In this document: positions 26,924 through 34,404 of the stretch, piece by piece | Position numbering within the stretch: the first letter of the stretch is position 1 | How the letters are laid out: every line of letters begins with the position of its first letter | Source: Arthrobacter zhaoxinii | Lineage (GTDB): Bacteria > Actinomycetota > Actinomycetes > Actinomycetales > Micrococcaceae | Length of the DNA: 64,000 nucleotides | Direction: 5' to 3' | NCBI RefSeq assembly: GCF_025244925.1 | Contig: NZ_CP104275.1 | Span: 1,178,001-1,242,000 of the forward strand | Notes under the pieces: generated by a model | What the model was told of the DNA's origin: nothing | Database searches by the model: none | The model's input: only the letters and a program-made list of their open reading frames with translations | Program-made: the position numbers and the translations under genes

Positions 26924-26929
26924 TACGCT
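26924..26929 (+). promoter_or_regulatory. -10 hexamer TACGCT of pgsA, leaderless type
   Basis: TACGCT ends six bases before the GTG at 26936, inside the 20-base gap after ftsK. Confidence 0.55.
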
Positions 26930-26935
26930 GAAGGC

Positions 26936-27526
26936 GTGAGCAATTCTCCTACCGAGCGGGTTCCTACCCTCAATATCGCCAATGCCCTGACCGTGGCGCG
27001 GATCCTGATGGTTCCGCTCTTTGTCTGGTTCCTTGCGTCCGACGACGGCCGTGACGGTTTGTTCCGCTGGCTCGCCGTGGCCACATTCGCCGTCGCCATC
27101 TATACCGACAAGCTCGACGGCGATATTGCCCGCAGCCGGGGGCTGATTACCGACTTCGGCAAGATCGCCGATCCGATCGCGGACAAGCTGCTCATCGGGT
27201 CTGCCCTGGTGATGCTGTCGCTGCTGGGCGAGCTGTGGTGGTGGGTCACCATCGTGATCCTCGTCCGTGAACTCGGCATCACCCTGATGCGCTTCGTGGT
27301 GATCCGGTACGGCGTTATGGCCGCCTCGCGCGGCGGCAAGCTCAAGACCGTGGTCCAGACCTTTGCCATCTTCGTGTTCCTGCTTCCGCTGACCGCCTGG
27401 CTGGGTGCCTGGGCCTGGTGGATCGGCGCCGTCTTTATGGCCGCTGCGCTCGTGATCACCGTCGTCACCGGCGTCGACTACGTCCTGCAGGCCGTGAAGC
27501 TGCGCCGCGTCGGCAAGCGTGCATGA
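26936..27526 (+). CDS. pgsA: CDP-diacylglycerol--glycerol-3-phosphate 3-phosphatidyltransferase
   Basis: A 196-residue membrane enzyme of the CDP-alcohol phosphatidyltransferase family. The diagnostic motif with two pairs of aspartates reads DKLDGDIARSRG ... GKIADPIADK around residues 60-90. About five membrane segments surround it. It should make phosphatidylglycerol phosphate. The GTG at 26936 is preferred over the in-frame start inside ftsK. Its stop overlaps the next ATG by four bases. Confidence 0.93.
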   Translation: MSNSPTERVPTLNIANALTVARILMVPLFVWFLASDDGRDGLFRWLAVATFAVAIYTDKLDGDIARSRGLITDFGKIADPIADKLLIGSALVMLSLLGELWWWVTIVILVRELGITLMRFVVIRYGVMAASRGGKLKTVVQTFAIFVFLLPLTAWLGAWAWWIGAVFMAAALVITVVTGVDYVLQAVKLRRVGKRA

Positions 27527-28011
27527 GCTCTGCGCCGGCTGCCGTCCTCGCTGAAGAGGTCCTTGCCGCTGCCCGCCGGGCGGGGCAGACCGTAGCCACC
27601 GCCGAGTCGCTCACCGCCGGCATGCTCTGCGCCGAACTCGGGTCCGTCCCGGGCGCGTCGTCGGTTTTGCAGGGGGGAGTGGTTGCGTACCAAAATGGAG
27701 TCAAGCTTTCCGTCCTCGGGGTCCCGGCGGAGCTCCTGGCCGAAGCCGGATCCGTCGACGGGAGGGTTGCCGAGCAGATGGCAGCCGGCGCGCGGCGTGT
27801 GCTTGGCGCCGACGTCGGGGTGTCCACAACCGGCGCCGCCGGGCCGCAGGCCCACGACGGCAAACCGGTGGGGACTGTGTTCGTGGGGATCGCTACCGCC
27901 GAAGGGACCTCCTCCCGGGAGTTCCGGTTTACGGGCGACCGCACGGCCATCCGGTCGGCGGCGTGCAGTGAAGCACTCTCCATGCTGGCGGCCGCGTTGA
28001 AAGTCCGTTAG
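27523..28011 (+). CDS. cinA: CinA C-terminal type nicotinamide-nucleotide amidohydrolase
   Basis: A 162-residue protein equal to the C-terminal PncC domain of CinA, without the N-terminal MoCF domain. Motifs are TVATAESLTAGMLCAELGSVPGASS, GGVVAYQNGVK and STTGAAGPQAHDGKPVGTV. Family members deamidate nicotinamide mononucleotide. It is translationally coupled to pgsA (ATGA overlap). The order ftsK-pgsA-cinA-clgR-recA is conserved in actinobacteria. Confidence 0.93.
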   Translation: MSSAPAAVLAEEVLAAARRAGQTVATAESLTAGMLCAELGSVPGASSVLQGGVVAYQNGVKLSVLGVPAELLAEAGSVDGRVAEQMAAGARRVLGADVGVSTTGAAGPQAHDGKPVGTVFVGIATAEGTSSREFRFTGDRTAIRSAACSEALSMLAAALKVR

Positions 28012-28077
28012 CGCAGCAGCCGAACAGGATCGCCGCGCGGCGGGAACAAAACCTGCAGGGTGTCAGTTGTTATCATC

Positions 28078-28100
28078 AGGAACCGCCAAGGTTCCTTTAT
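28078..28100 (+). terminator. Terminator after cinA
   Basis: AGGAACC (28078-28084) and GGTTCCT (28090-28096) form a 7-bp stem with a five-base loop and a TTATT tail. It separates pgsA-cinA from clgR. Confidence 0.6.
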
Positions 28101-28117
28101 TACGATCTTTGGACAGT

Positions 28118-28134
28118 CTGCGGCACCGCCGCAG
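28118..28134 (+). promoter_or_regulatory. Palindrome upstream of clgR
   Basis: CTGCGGC-ACC-GCCGCAG is a perfect 7-bp inverted repeat about 125 bases before the clgR start. It could be a regulator site; ClgR is known to act on its own gene in related bacteria, but this sequence does not match a consensus I can quote with certainty. Confidence 0.35.
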
Positions 28135-28257
28135 TCCGTACTCACAGGGAGCAGGACGATACACATGGTTAAGCAACCCGTATCCGTGAACGGCGTGATC
28201 CGCTGGCGGGATGTAGGGTTGGCGGAAGACGCACACCGGGAGCCTAAGGAGCGCAAG

Positions 28258-28590
28258 ATGGTAGTTCTTCGTCACGAGATTGGTGATGTTCTCCGCGACG
28301 TGCGCCAGCGCCAGGGCCGGACCCTGCGCGAGGTGTCGCACAGCGCCCGTGTTTCTCTCGGCTACCTCAGCGAGGTTGAGCGCGGACAGAAGGAAGCCTC
28401 TTCGGAACTTCTGTCGTCAATCTGCACGGCCCTCGATGTGCCCCTGTCCCTGATGCTTCGAGAGGTCAGCGACCGGGTGGCAAACGCTGAAGGCGTTGCC
28501 ATTCCAGATACCGTACCGACGGAGTTTTCCCGGGAGTTCGCCCGCGAATTCCCCGAAGACCTGGCACGGGACCTGGCCCGCACATCCTAG
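28258..28590 (+). CDS. clgR: ClgR-type helix-turn-helix regulator
   Basis: A 110-residue XRE-family regulator. The DNA-binding domain is at residues 8-65, with [26 protein letters not shown] as the helix-turn-helix and [13 protein letters not shown] end. ClgR activates clp protease and stress genes in actinobacteria. The ATG at 28258 has AAGGAG six bases upstream and gives the family length; the frame is open to an ATG at 28165 and beyond. The C-terminal tail [19 protein letters not shown] is a repetitive charged helix. It lies between cinA and recA, its usual place. Confidence 0.88.
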   Translation: MVVLRHEIGDVLRDVRQRQGRTLREVSHSARVSLGYLSEVERGQKEASSELLSSICTALDVPLSLMLREVSDRVANAEGVAIPDTVPTEFSREFAREFPEDLARDLARTS

Positions 28591-28693
28591 AACCGCACAT
28601 AGCAGCGCGGTCGCGGTGCCGAACGGAATCGGCCAGTGACAGCGTTGCCCCATAGACATACCCCTGATCCTGCAATATCAGGGTGAACAGAGG

Positions 28694-28730
28694 AAACCCC
28701 CGCAGGCGCGGTGCCTGCGGGGGTTTGTTC
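28694..28730. terminator. Terminator between clgR and the MarR gene
   Basis: A perfect 14-bp stem (28694-28707 with 28713-28726) around a five-base loop starts with AAA and ends with TTTGTT. It serves the convergent clgR and MarR genes. Confidence 0.88.
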
Positions 28731-28758
28731 TGCCCGGCTCAGTCCCGGCCGGTCGCCC

Positions 28759-29388
28759 TCAGTCCGGCCGGGTTTCCTCGGAACCGGGTAGCTCTTCCAC
28801 TTCCCCGGCCGGCCGGACGGAGGCATTGAGTTTGTGCAGCAGCCCGACCAGTGTCTGCAGCTCTTCCGGTTCCCAGCCTGCCCAGGTCTGCCGGGAGCGT
28901 TCCTTGCGTGCGGCGGCGGTGCCCTCCAGACGGGCGGTGCCTACTGCCGTGAGATTGATCGGCTGTGCACGTCCGTCCACCGGGTCCGTGTGCTTTTCCA
29001 CCAGCCCCAGTGCCTGCAGCATCCCGATCTGCCGGCTCAGCGAGGGCTTGCCCACGCCTACCGCTGCGGCGAGGTCCGTCAGGCGCATTGCACCCTGCTG
29101 ATGGAGCAGAACCATCAGGCCGTATGCGGAGGGTTCCATATCGGGGTGGACCTCCCGGGCGATCCGGTGGGAGCTGGCCCGGGCCCGGCGCCACAGCACG
29201 CTGAGTTCCTGTTCCAGGTCTTCGATGGCCGTGTCCTTATCCGGGGGCGGCGCCGGTGTCGGCATCGGGGGCGCGCCGCCGGCGGGGGCGGCGCCGTCGG
29301 GGGCGGCCCCGTCAGGGGCGGCGGACGGAGCAGGGTCTGGGGAAGTGCCGCCCGCGGGGACGCCGGCGGGACCGGATGTCTCGGTCAT
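28759..29388 (-). CDS. MarR family transcriptional regulator
   Basis: A 209-residue protein. The first 50 residues are Ala/Pro/Gly-rich and contain a short DGAAPDGAAPAGGAPP repeat. The MarR winged helix follows (about 55-185), with the recognition helix in DLAAAVGVGKPSLSRQIGMLQALGLVEKH and the wing at DPVDGRAQPINLT. The ligand and target genes are unknown. It is a single minus-strand gene inserted between clgR and the DUF3046 gene, so it breaks the otherwise conserved order. Confidence 0.88.
   Translation of the reverse strand: MTETSGPAGVPAGGTSPDPAPSAAPDGAAPDGAAPAGGAPPMPTPAPPPDKDTAIEDLEQELSVLWRRARASSHRIAREVHPDMEPSAYGLMVLLHQQGAMRLTDLAAAVGVGKPSLSRQIGMLQALGLVEKHTDPVDGRAQPINLTAVGTARLEGTAAARKERSRQTWAGWEPEELQTLVGLLHKLNASVRPAGEVEELPGSEETRPD
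29278..29335 (-). repeat. Short GC-rich tandem repeat in the MarR gene
   Basis: Imperfect 12-15 base repeats of the form GGGGCGGC(G/C)CCGTC encode the Ala/Pro/Asp/Gly N-terminal repeat. The repeat could vary in length between strains. Confidence 0.5.
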
Positions 29389-29491
29389 CCTCCATTGTAG
29401 GTTCGCGGTGCTGCCCCGGCATCGGGGGACGCCGGTTTTTCGTTCCGCCGCCCGGTTCGCCGCCCGGTTGCTTGCGTGAGAGGATTATTTG

Positions 29492-29716
29492 GTGCGTATC
29501 AGTGATTTCTGGCGGCTTATGGATGATGAGTTCGGTGCGGCCTATTCGCGGGTCCTGGCTGCGGATCTGGTCCTTGGCCAGCTCGGCGGCGTCACCGCTT
29601 CGCAGGCCCTGGACAAGGGCGTGGAGCCAAAATCCGTCTGGCTGGCGGTGTGCGACATCCAGGATGTCCCCGCGGAACGCCGGCTGGGCCGGGACGTCAA
29701 GCCCAAGGCTGACTAG
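29492..29716 (+). CDS. DUF3046 family protein
   Basis: A 74-residue actinobacterial protein of unknown function found just before recA. The family features MRISDFWRLMDDEFG, ADLVLGQLGGVTASQALDKG and VWLAVCDIQDVPAERRLG are all present. The GTG at 29492 is preferred; a TTG three bases upstream is in frame. GAGAGG lies about nine bases before. The conserved position suggests a link to recA regulation or genome organisation, but nothing in the sequence shows a mechanism. Confidence 0.9.
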   Translation: MRISDFWRLMDDEFGAAYSRVLAADLVLGQLGGVTASQALDKGVEPKSVWLAVCDIQDVPAERRLGRDVKPKAD

Positions 29717-29759
29717 GGTCCGGCGGACCCGGACGAACGGACACGCCGGGGTTCACTGT

Positions 29760-29775
29760 TCGAATATTTGTTCGG
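29760..29775 (+). promoter_or_regulatory. LexA (SOS) box of recA
   Basis: TCGAAT-ATTT-GTTCGG fits the actinobacterial SOS consensus TCGAAC-N4-GTTCGA with one mismatch per half. It lies just upstream of a -10-like TATGCT at 29783-29788. The recA leader is about 155 bases. Confidence 0.8.
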
Positions 29776-29950
29776 ATAAAGATATGCTCCTACACAGGGG
29801 CCGGTCCTAGCCGATGCGGCCCGGGGATATCCACAAGACAACTAGTTATGCGTTCCGGTCAGCCGTTTTGTCAGTGCCGCCGGATAGGGTCGTAGATAAG
29901 AAATGACGACCGGCCTACGGGCCGCCCACAACCACAACACGAGGTGAAGA

Positions 29951-31003
29951 ATGGCTGCTCCAGCCGACCGCGCAAAAGCCCTAGAGGCAGCGCTGGCCCA
30001 GATTGACAAGCAATACGGCAAGGGCTCGATCATGCGCCTGGGTGATGAAGTACGCGCCCCCGCCGAGACCATTTCCACCAGCTCCGTCGCGTTGGATGTG
30101 GCGCTGGGCATCGGCGGCCTGCCGCGCGGACGCGTGGTGGAGATCTACGGACCGGAATCCTCCGGTAAGACCACCCTGGCGCTCCACGTCGTCGCCAATG
30201 CGCAGAAGAACGGCGGCATCGCTGCGTTCATCGACGCCGAGCACGCCCTGGATCCCATCTACGCGGCCAAGCTCGGCGTGGATACGGACTCCCTGCTGGT
30301 TTCACAGCCGGACACCGGTGAGCAGGCCCTGGAAATCATGGACATGCTGATCGGATCCGGGTCGGTCGACGTCGTCGTCATTGACTCCGTTGCCGCACTT
30401 GTTCCGCGTGCCGAAATCGAAGGCGACATGGGCGACAGCCACGTCGGCCTGCAGGCCCGCCTGATGAGCCAGGCCCTGCGAAAGATCGCCGGACGCCTGA
30501 GCCACACGAACACCACCGCCATCTTCATCAACCAGCTGCGTGAAAAGATCGGCGTCTTCTTCGGCAGCCCGGAGACCACCACCGGCGGCAAGGCACTGAA
30601 GTTCTACGCTTCGGTCCGCATCGACGTCCGCCGCATTGAGACGCTGAAGGAAGGCACCAACCCGGTTGGTAACCGCACGCGTGCCAAGATCGTCAAGAAC
30701 AAGATGGCTCCGCCCTTCAAGCAGGCCGAGTTCGACATCATGTACGGCGTCGGCATTTCACGCGAGGGCGGACTGATTGACATGGGCGTGGAACACGGCC
30801 TGGTCAAGAAGTCCGGTGCCTGGTTCACCTATGACGGTGACCAGCTGGGCCAGGGCAAGGAGAACTCCCGTAACTTCCTGAAGGACAATCCCGATCTTGC
30901 GGACGAGCTGGAACGCCGTATCCGCGAAAAGCTCGGAATCGGTGTTCCTGCCGCTGAAGAGCCGGCAGCACCCAAGCTGAAGGCAGTCGGAAAGGACTCC
31001 TAG
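29951..31003 (+). CDS. recA: Recombinase RecA
   Basis: A 350-residue RecA. The N-terminus is [21 protein letters not shown]. Walker [10 protein letters not shown] is near 65-73, the DNA-binding loops L1 and L2 are in the [20 protein letters not shown] and [18 protein letters not shown] areas, and the C-terminus is mixed acidic/basic. It drives homologous recombination and LexA self-cleavage. An SOS box lies upstream. No intein is present. A GAGGTGAAG ribosome site precedes the ATG. Confidence 0.99.
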   Translation: MAAPADRAKALEAALAQIDKQYGKGSIMRLGDEVRAPAETISTSSVALDVALGIGGLPRGRVVEIYGPESSGKTTLALHVVANAQKNGGIAAFIDAEHALDPIYAAKLGVDTDSLLVSQPDTGEQALEIMDMLIGSGSVDVVVIDSVAALVPRAEIEGDMGDSHVGLQARLMSQALRKIAGRLSHTNTTAIFINQLREKIGVFFGSPETTTGGKALKFYASVRIDVRRIETLKEGTNPVGNRTRAKIVKNKMAPPFKQAEFDIMYGVGISREGGLIDMGVEHGLVKKSGAWFTYDGDQLGQGKENSRNFLKDNPDLADELERRIREKLGIGVPAAEEPAAPKLKAVGKDS

Positions 31004-31010
31004 GCACTCC

Positions 31011-31050
31011 GCCTCCCGGGCCGCGGCTGACCGCAGCCCGGGAGGCGTTT
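31011..31050 (+). terminator. recA-recX intergenic hairpin
   Basis: An 11-bp GC stem (31011-31021 with 31036-31046) encloses a second GCGG-CTGA-CCGC hairpin and is followed by GTTT. It probably stops most recA transcripts and lets some reach recX. Confidence 0.7.
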
Positions 31051-31122
31051 CCGTGACAGCCCTCCCGGCACACCGGTACGGGGACAGGCACCCCGGAACA
31101 CAACGCCCTGGAGCGGATACGT

Positions 31123-32022
31123 ATGGATACCTCCCAGCAAGAGACCCTCGCCGAGCTGAAACGCCGGCTCGCCGATATCGCCGCGGGAACAGCGGACGCT
31201 GAAGCCGCCGACTCGGGGACGGATGCGCGCAGCGCCCGCAAGGAACGCGCCGCCGCGGGAGAGGCAGGGGACGGCACCGGTGCCGCCAGGCCGTCCCGCC
31301 GCAGGAGGACGGCCGCCAAGACACCCGACGCCTTCAAAGAGGACGGGTTCGGCGAGGAAGCGCCCGCCGACGAGCCGTGGGCGGAAGCGGCCGTAGGCGA
31401 GGAGACGTCCGGCCGGAAACGGGGCGGAAAAAAACCCGGCAGGCAGTGGGGCCGGCAGGGTTCGGACCGGGAAGAGCCGGATCCGCAGAGCCCGGACCAG
31501 GAGCCTGAGCCGCTGTCGCCCGAGGAAGCCTATGCGGAGGCGAAGGCTATCGTCCTGCGTCAGCTCACAGCGTCTCCCAAGAGCCGCCGACAGCTCGAAA
31601 CCAAGCTTGCGGAGCGGGAGATTCCGCCCGACGCCGCGGCTGCGGTCCTTGACCGTTTCGAGGAAGTACAGCTCGTGGATGATGCCGAGTTTGCCCGGCT
31701 GTGGGTCCGCAGCCGGTCGCAGAGCAAGTCACTGGCCCGCGGAGCCCTTCGCCGGGAGCTGACGGAAAAGGGTATTGCGCCTGACCTCGCCGACGAGGCC
31801 CTGGAGCAGCTGAGCGCCGACGACGAGCTGGAAGCCGCCCGCTCCCTGGCCCGGAAAAAGCTCCAGGCATCTGCCGACCTATCCGACCGCAGCGTCCGGG
31901 ACAAACAAACCCGCAGGCTGGTGGGGATGCTCGCCCGGAAGGGCTATTCGCCGTCACTGGGCTTTCGGGTGGCGGCCGAAGTGATCAGCGAAGTGCGGGA
32001 CACCCGGAGCGATTCGGTCTAG
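31123..32022 (+). CDS. recX: Regulatory protein RecX
   Basis: A 299-residue protein. The C-terminal 170 residues are RecX, with three-helix repeats visible (AKAIVLRQLTASPKSRRQLETKLAER, DAEFARLWVRSR, KKLQASADLSDRSVRDKQTRRLVGML). RecX inhibits RecA filaments. The N-terminal 125 residues form a charged, Gly/Lys/Glu-rich extension with basic patches (KRGGKKPGRQWGRQG) not found in the compact E. coli protein. It is 120 bases after recA, behind a strong hairpin. Confidence 0.92.
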   Translation: MDTSQQETLAELKRRLADIAAGTADAEAADSGTDARSARKERAAAGEAGDGTGAARPSRRRRTAAKTPDAFKEDGFGEEAPADEPWAEAAVGEETSGRKRGGKKPGRQWGRQGSDREEPDPQSPDQEPEPLSPEEAYAEAKAIVLRQLTASPKSRRQLETKLAEREIPPDAAAAVLDRFEEVQLVDDAEFARLWVRSRSQSKSLARGALRRELTEKGIAPDLADEALEQLSADDELEAARSLARKKLQASADLSDRSVRDKQTRRLVGMLARKGYSPSLGFRVAAEVISEVRDTRSDSV

Positions 32023-32025
32023 CCA

Positions 32026-32043
32026 GCCGCCGTAACCGGCGGC
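32026..32043 (+). terminator. Hairpin after recX
   Basis: GCCGCCG-TAAC-CGGCGGC is a perfect 7-bp stem starting four bases after the recX stop. There is no T run directly after it, so terminator function is uncertain. Confidence 0.45.
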
Positions 32044-32088
32044 ATGCGCTGCCCTTTTGCCATGGTGTCAATTCGACGCGCCCTATCG

Positions 32089-32094
32089 TATGCT
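32089..32094 (+). promoter_or_regulatory. -10-like TATGCT upstream of the first secreted lysozyme-like gene
   Basis: TATGCT ends nine bases before the ATG at 32104. No good -35 was found by eye. Confidence 0.4.
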
Positions 32095-32103
32095 GTGCCA
32101 ACT

Positions 32104-33465
32104 ATGTTAAAGATGAGGTTGGCGGGGCCCATGATGCATCCAGCAGGTCGATTCTCTCCGCTGCGTCTCCGATCGGCTTCGCTGTCTGCTCTCGTCCTCA
32201 CCGGTGTACTTGCTTCAGCCGTACTCACGGCGGCGCCGGGCTCGGCGGCCGATCCCTACCCTTCCTGGGAGGACATCCAGCAGGCCAAGTCCTCTGAAAC
32301 GGCCAAGGCGGCTGAAGCAGACAAGCTGGAGGGGCTGATCTCGGATCTGCGCGAGGAAGCCGGAACCTTGGGTGACGCCGCAGTGGAGGCCGCGAACCGC
32401 TACAACGCGGCCAGCGATGCTCTTGCCGCCAGCGACAAAGAGCTTGCATCACTTGCCGCCCAGCGGGAAGAGGCTGCGGAGCACTCGACGGAGCTGAAGC
32501 GCCAGGTCGCCGGGCTCGCAGCACAGACGTATAAGTCCGGCGGTGCAGCCATGACGCTGGTGCTCCTGGATACGGAGGCCTCGGCGGATGCGCTCCACGG
32601 CGCGGACCTCATGGACAGGGTCTCGTCTCGGGCCGGCACCCTGTATGCCGAGGCCGTGGCTTCGGAAAAAGTGGCTGCGGGATTCGGTGACCAGGAACAG
32701 GAAGCCAGGGACGCGCATGCCGAACTGGCGGCTGAGGCGGAGGAGGCCCTGCAGGAGGGCAGAGCCTCAGCTGCTGCGGCAGACAAGGCTATACAGGACG
32801 AAGAGGCTCGGAAATCCGTCCTGCTCGCACAACTGGCGGATCTGCACGGCAGCACCGCCGCGGCGGAGGAAGCCCGGCTGCGTGGAATAGCCGCCGAAAA
32901 GGCGTTCAAGGACCAGCAGGCCGCAGCGGAACGGGCGGCTGCAGAAGAGCCCGTACCGGCAGGTCAGCAGCCGGCGGGTTCGCCCGCCGGAAACGCACCA
33001 TCGACCGGAACCGAACCGCCGCAAGCGGCACCCCCGGCTCCGGCACCTGTTCCAGCACCGGCACCGGCACCGGCACCGGCCCCGGCCCCGGCACCCGCTC
33101 CGGCCCCCGCACCTGCTCCGGTTCCGCCGATCTCGCCGGCACCGGCCCGGCCGGTCGATGATCCCGCCGGCGCACAGAACTACGCCTCGGGACGCATGGG
33201 GGCCTACGGCTGGGATGCCAACGAGTTCCGCTGCCTGGTGGTCCTCTGGAACCACGAATCCGGCTGGCTGACCAGCGCAGACAACCCCTACAGCGACGCG
33301 TACGGCATTCCGCAGTCCCTTCCGGGAAGCAACATGTCCAGCCACGGTTCCGACTGGCAGACCAATTACCGGACCCAGATCAACTGGGGGCTGGACTACG
33401 TCAGATCCCGCTACGGGACGCCCTGTGACGCCTACGGCTTCTGGCAGCGGAACAACTGGTACTAG
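32104..33465 (+). CDS. Secreted coiled-coil protein with lysozyme-like C-terminal domain
   Basis: About 453 residues. A signal peptide (SASLSALVLTGVLASAVLTAAPGSA) precedes a long coiled coil (about 50-290) rich in Ala, Glu and Lys, like the N-terminal part of RipA-type cell wall hydrolases. A Pro-Ala tract follows (about 310-350). The C-terminal 90 residues have VVLWNHESGWLTSADNP, AYGIPQSLPGS and INWGLDYVRSRYGTPCDAY and end in NNWY, the pattern of a transglycosylase-like fold with a catalytic Glu (HESGW). The start is uncertain; ATGs at 32131 and 32134 are alternatives. A paralog lies next door. Confidence 0.8.
   Translation: MLKMRLAGPMMHPAGRFSPLRLRSASLSALVLTGVLASAVLTAAPGSAADPYPSWEDIQQAKSSETAKAAEADKLEGLISDLREEAGTLGDAAVEAANRYNAASDALAASDKELASLAAQREEAAEHSTELKRQVAGLAAQTYKSGGAAMTLVLLDTEASADALHGADLMDRVSSRAGTLYAEAVASEKVAAGFGDQEQEARDAHAELAAEAEEALQEGRASAAAADKAIQDEEARKSVLLAQLADLHGSTAAAEEARLRGIAAEKAFKDQQAAAERAAAEEPVPAGQQPAGSPAGNAPSTGTEPPQAAPPAPAPVPAPAPAPAPAPAPAPAPAPAPAPVPPISPAPARPVDDPAGAQNYASGRMGAYGWDANEFRCLVVLWNHESGWLTSADNPYSDAYGIPQSLPGSNMSSHGSDWQTNYRTQINWGLDYVRSRYGTPCDAYGFWQRNNWY
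33025..33140 (+). repeat. Pro-Ala coding tandem repeat
   Basis: A run of CCGGCACCGGCA-like hexamers codes for alternating Ala and Pro in the linker of the secreted protein. Such GC-rich hexamer runs can change length by slippage in steps of two residues. Confidence 0.75.
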
Positions 33466-33516
33466 AACGCACGGAAATTCCGCGATCCGGACCGCGTCAG
33501 TAGAGCCGTTACCGTT

Positions 33517-33545
33517 TTGAGACTTTTCCCGAACTCGGATATCGT
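33517..33545 (+). promoter_or_regulatory. Promoter of the second secreted gene
   Basis: TTGAGA (33517-33522) and TATCGT (33540-33545) are 17 bases apart, the best -35/-10 pair seen in the window. The -10 ends nine bases before the GTG at 33555. Confidence 0.65.
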
Positions 33546-33554
33546 TCTGCGCTT

Positions 33555-34349
33555 GTGAGCTCACCTAACTTCTCCCGACGCGACCTAACCCGCATCCGAC
33601 GAGCCCGGCGACGCAGCCGGCGGCTTCGCCTGGGCGCCGCAACAGCTCTCGGTTCGCTTGCCGCGGCGGGAGTATGCGGAGCGTCGCTGGGCACTGCCGG
33701 AGCCAACCTGCGTGCCACTGCCGGCATCCAGCTGGTGAACCTTGCCGATCCACTCCTTGCCGGATATGACTCCGCTGCAGACCCGGCAGTTTCATCGGCG
33801 GACGGGCCGGATATCGACGCGGCGGCGGAGCCGCTGGCAGAGCCCGGGACGGAGGAGTCCGAGGTGCAGGCAGCAGCGAAGGATACCGGGACAGCCGCCG
33901 AGGCAGCGGCGAAGGGTGCCGATGCAGCCGCCGCAGCCGCTGACGTGGCCGCTGCTGCTGCCGCCCGGAAGCAGGCTGAGGCTGAGGCTGCCGCGCAGCA
34001 GGCCGCGGAGGAAGCTGCGGCCCGGGCAGCAGTTCCCGTGGACGACCCGGCTGCGGCCAAGGCCTACGCCGCTGCGGCCCTGCCCGCCCGCGGTTGGGAA
34101 GCAGCCCAGCTCACCTGTCTGGACAAGCTCTGGACCAAGGAATCGGAATGGCTGACCAGCGCCGTCAATCCCGACAGCGGCGCGTACGGAATTGCGCAGT
34201 CGCTGCCTGCCGAGAAGATGGCGGTTGCCGGGGACGACTGGAAGGTCAGCTATTCGACGCAGATCAACTGGGGCCTGGACTACATCGCCTCCCGCTACGG
34301 CAGCCCCTGCACTGCACTCAATTTCCACTACGCCAATAACTGGTACTAA
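33555..34349 (+). CDS. Secreted protein with lysozyme-like C-terminal domain, paralog
   Basis: A 264-residue protein. A basic, twin-arginine-rich N-terminus ([20 protein letters not shown]) leads into a hydrophobic signal segment. An Ala/Glu-rich helical stretch runs from about 95 to 160. The last 85 residues match the neighbour upstream: [41 protein letters not shown] and NNWY. The upstream neighbour has the same end, so the two genes arose by duplication or share a domain. The GTG start is supported by the promoter position. Likely role: cell wall hydrolysis or resuscitation, by inference. Confidence 0.78.
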   Translation: MSSPNFSRRDLTRIRRARRRSRRLRLGAATALGSLAAAGVCGASLGTAGANLRATAGIQLVNLADPLLAGYDSAADPAVSSADGPDIDAAAEPLAEPGTEESEVQAAAKDTGTAAEAAAKGADAAAAAADVAAAAAARKQAEAEAAAQQAAEEAAARAAVPVDDPAAAKAYAAAALPARGWEAAQLTCLDKLWTKESEWLTSAVNPDSGAYGIAQSLPAEKMAVAGDDWKVSYSTQINWGLDYIASRYGSPCTALNFHYANNWY

Positions 34350-34392
34350 AAAGACCGCCGCGGGGCATACCGGCGGGCCCGGCGGATGGACG

Positions 34393-34398
34393 TACCCT
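34393..34398 (+). promoter_or_regulatory. -10 hexamer TACCCT of miaB, leaderless type
   Basis: TACCCT ends six bases before the GTG at 34405. Confidence 0.55.
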
Positions 34399-34404
34399 AA
34401 GAGT

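Noticed and set aside
33025..33140. Short repeated units taken as a CRISPR array
   Set aside because: The units are hexamers within a coding frame, without unique spacers, and no cas gene is in the window.
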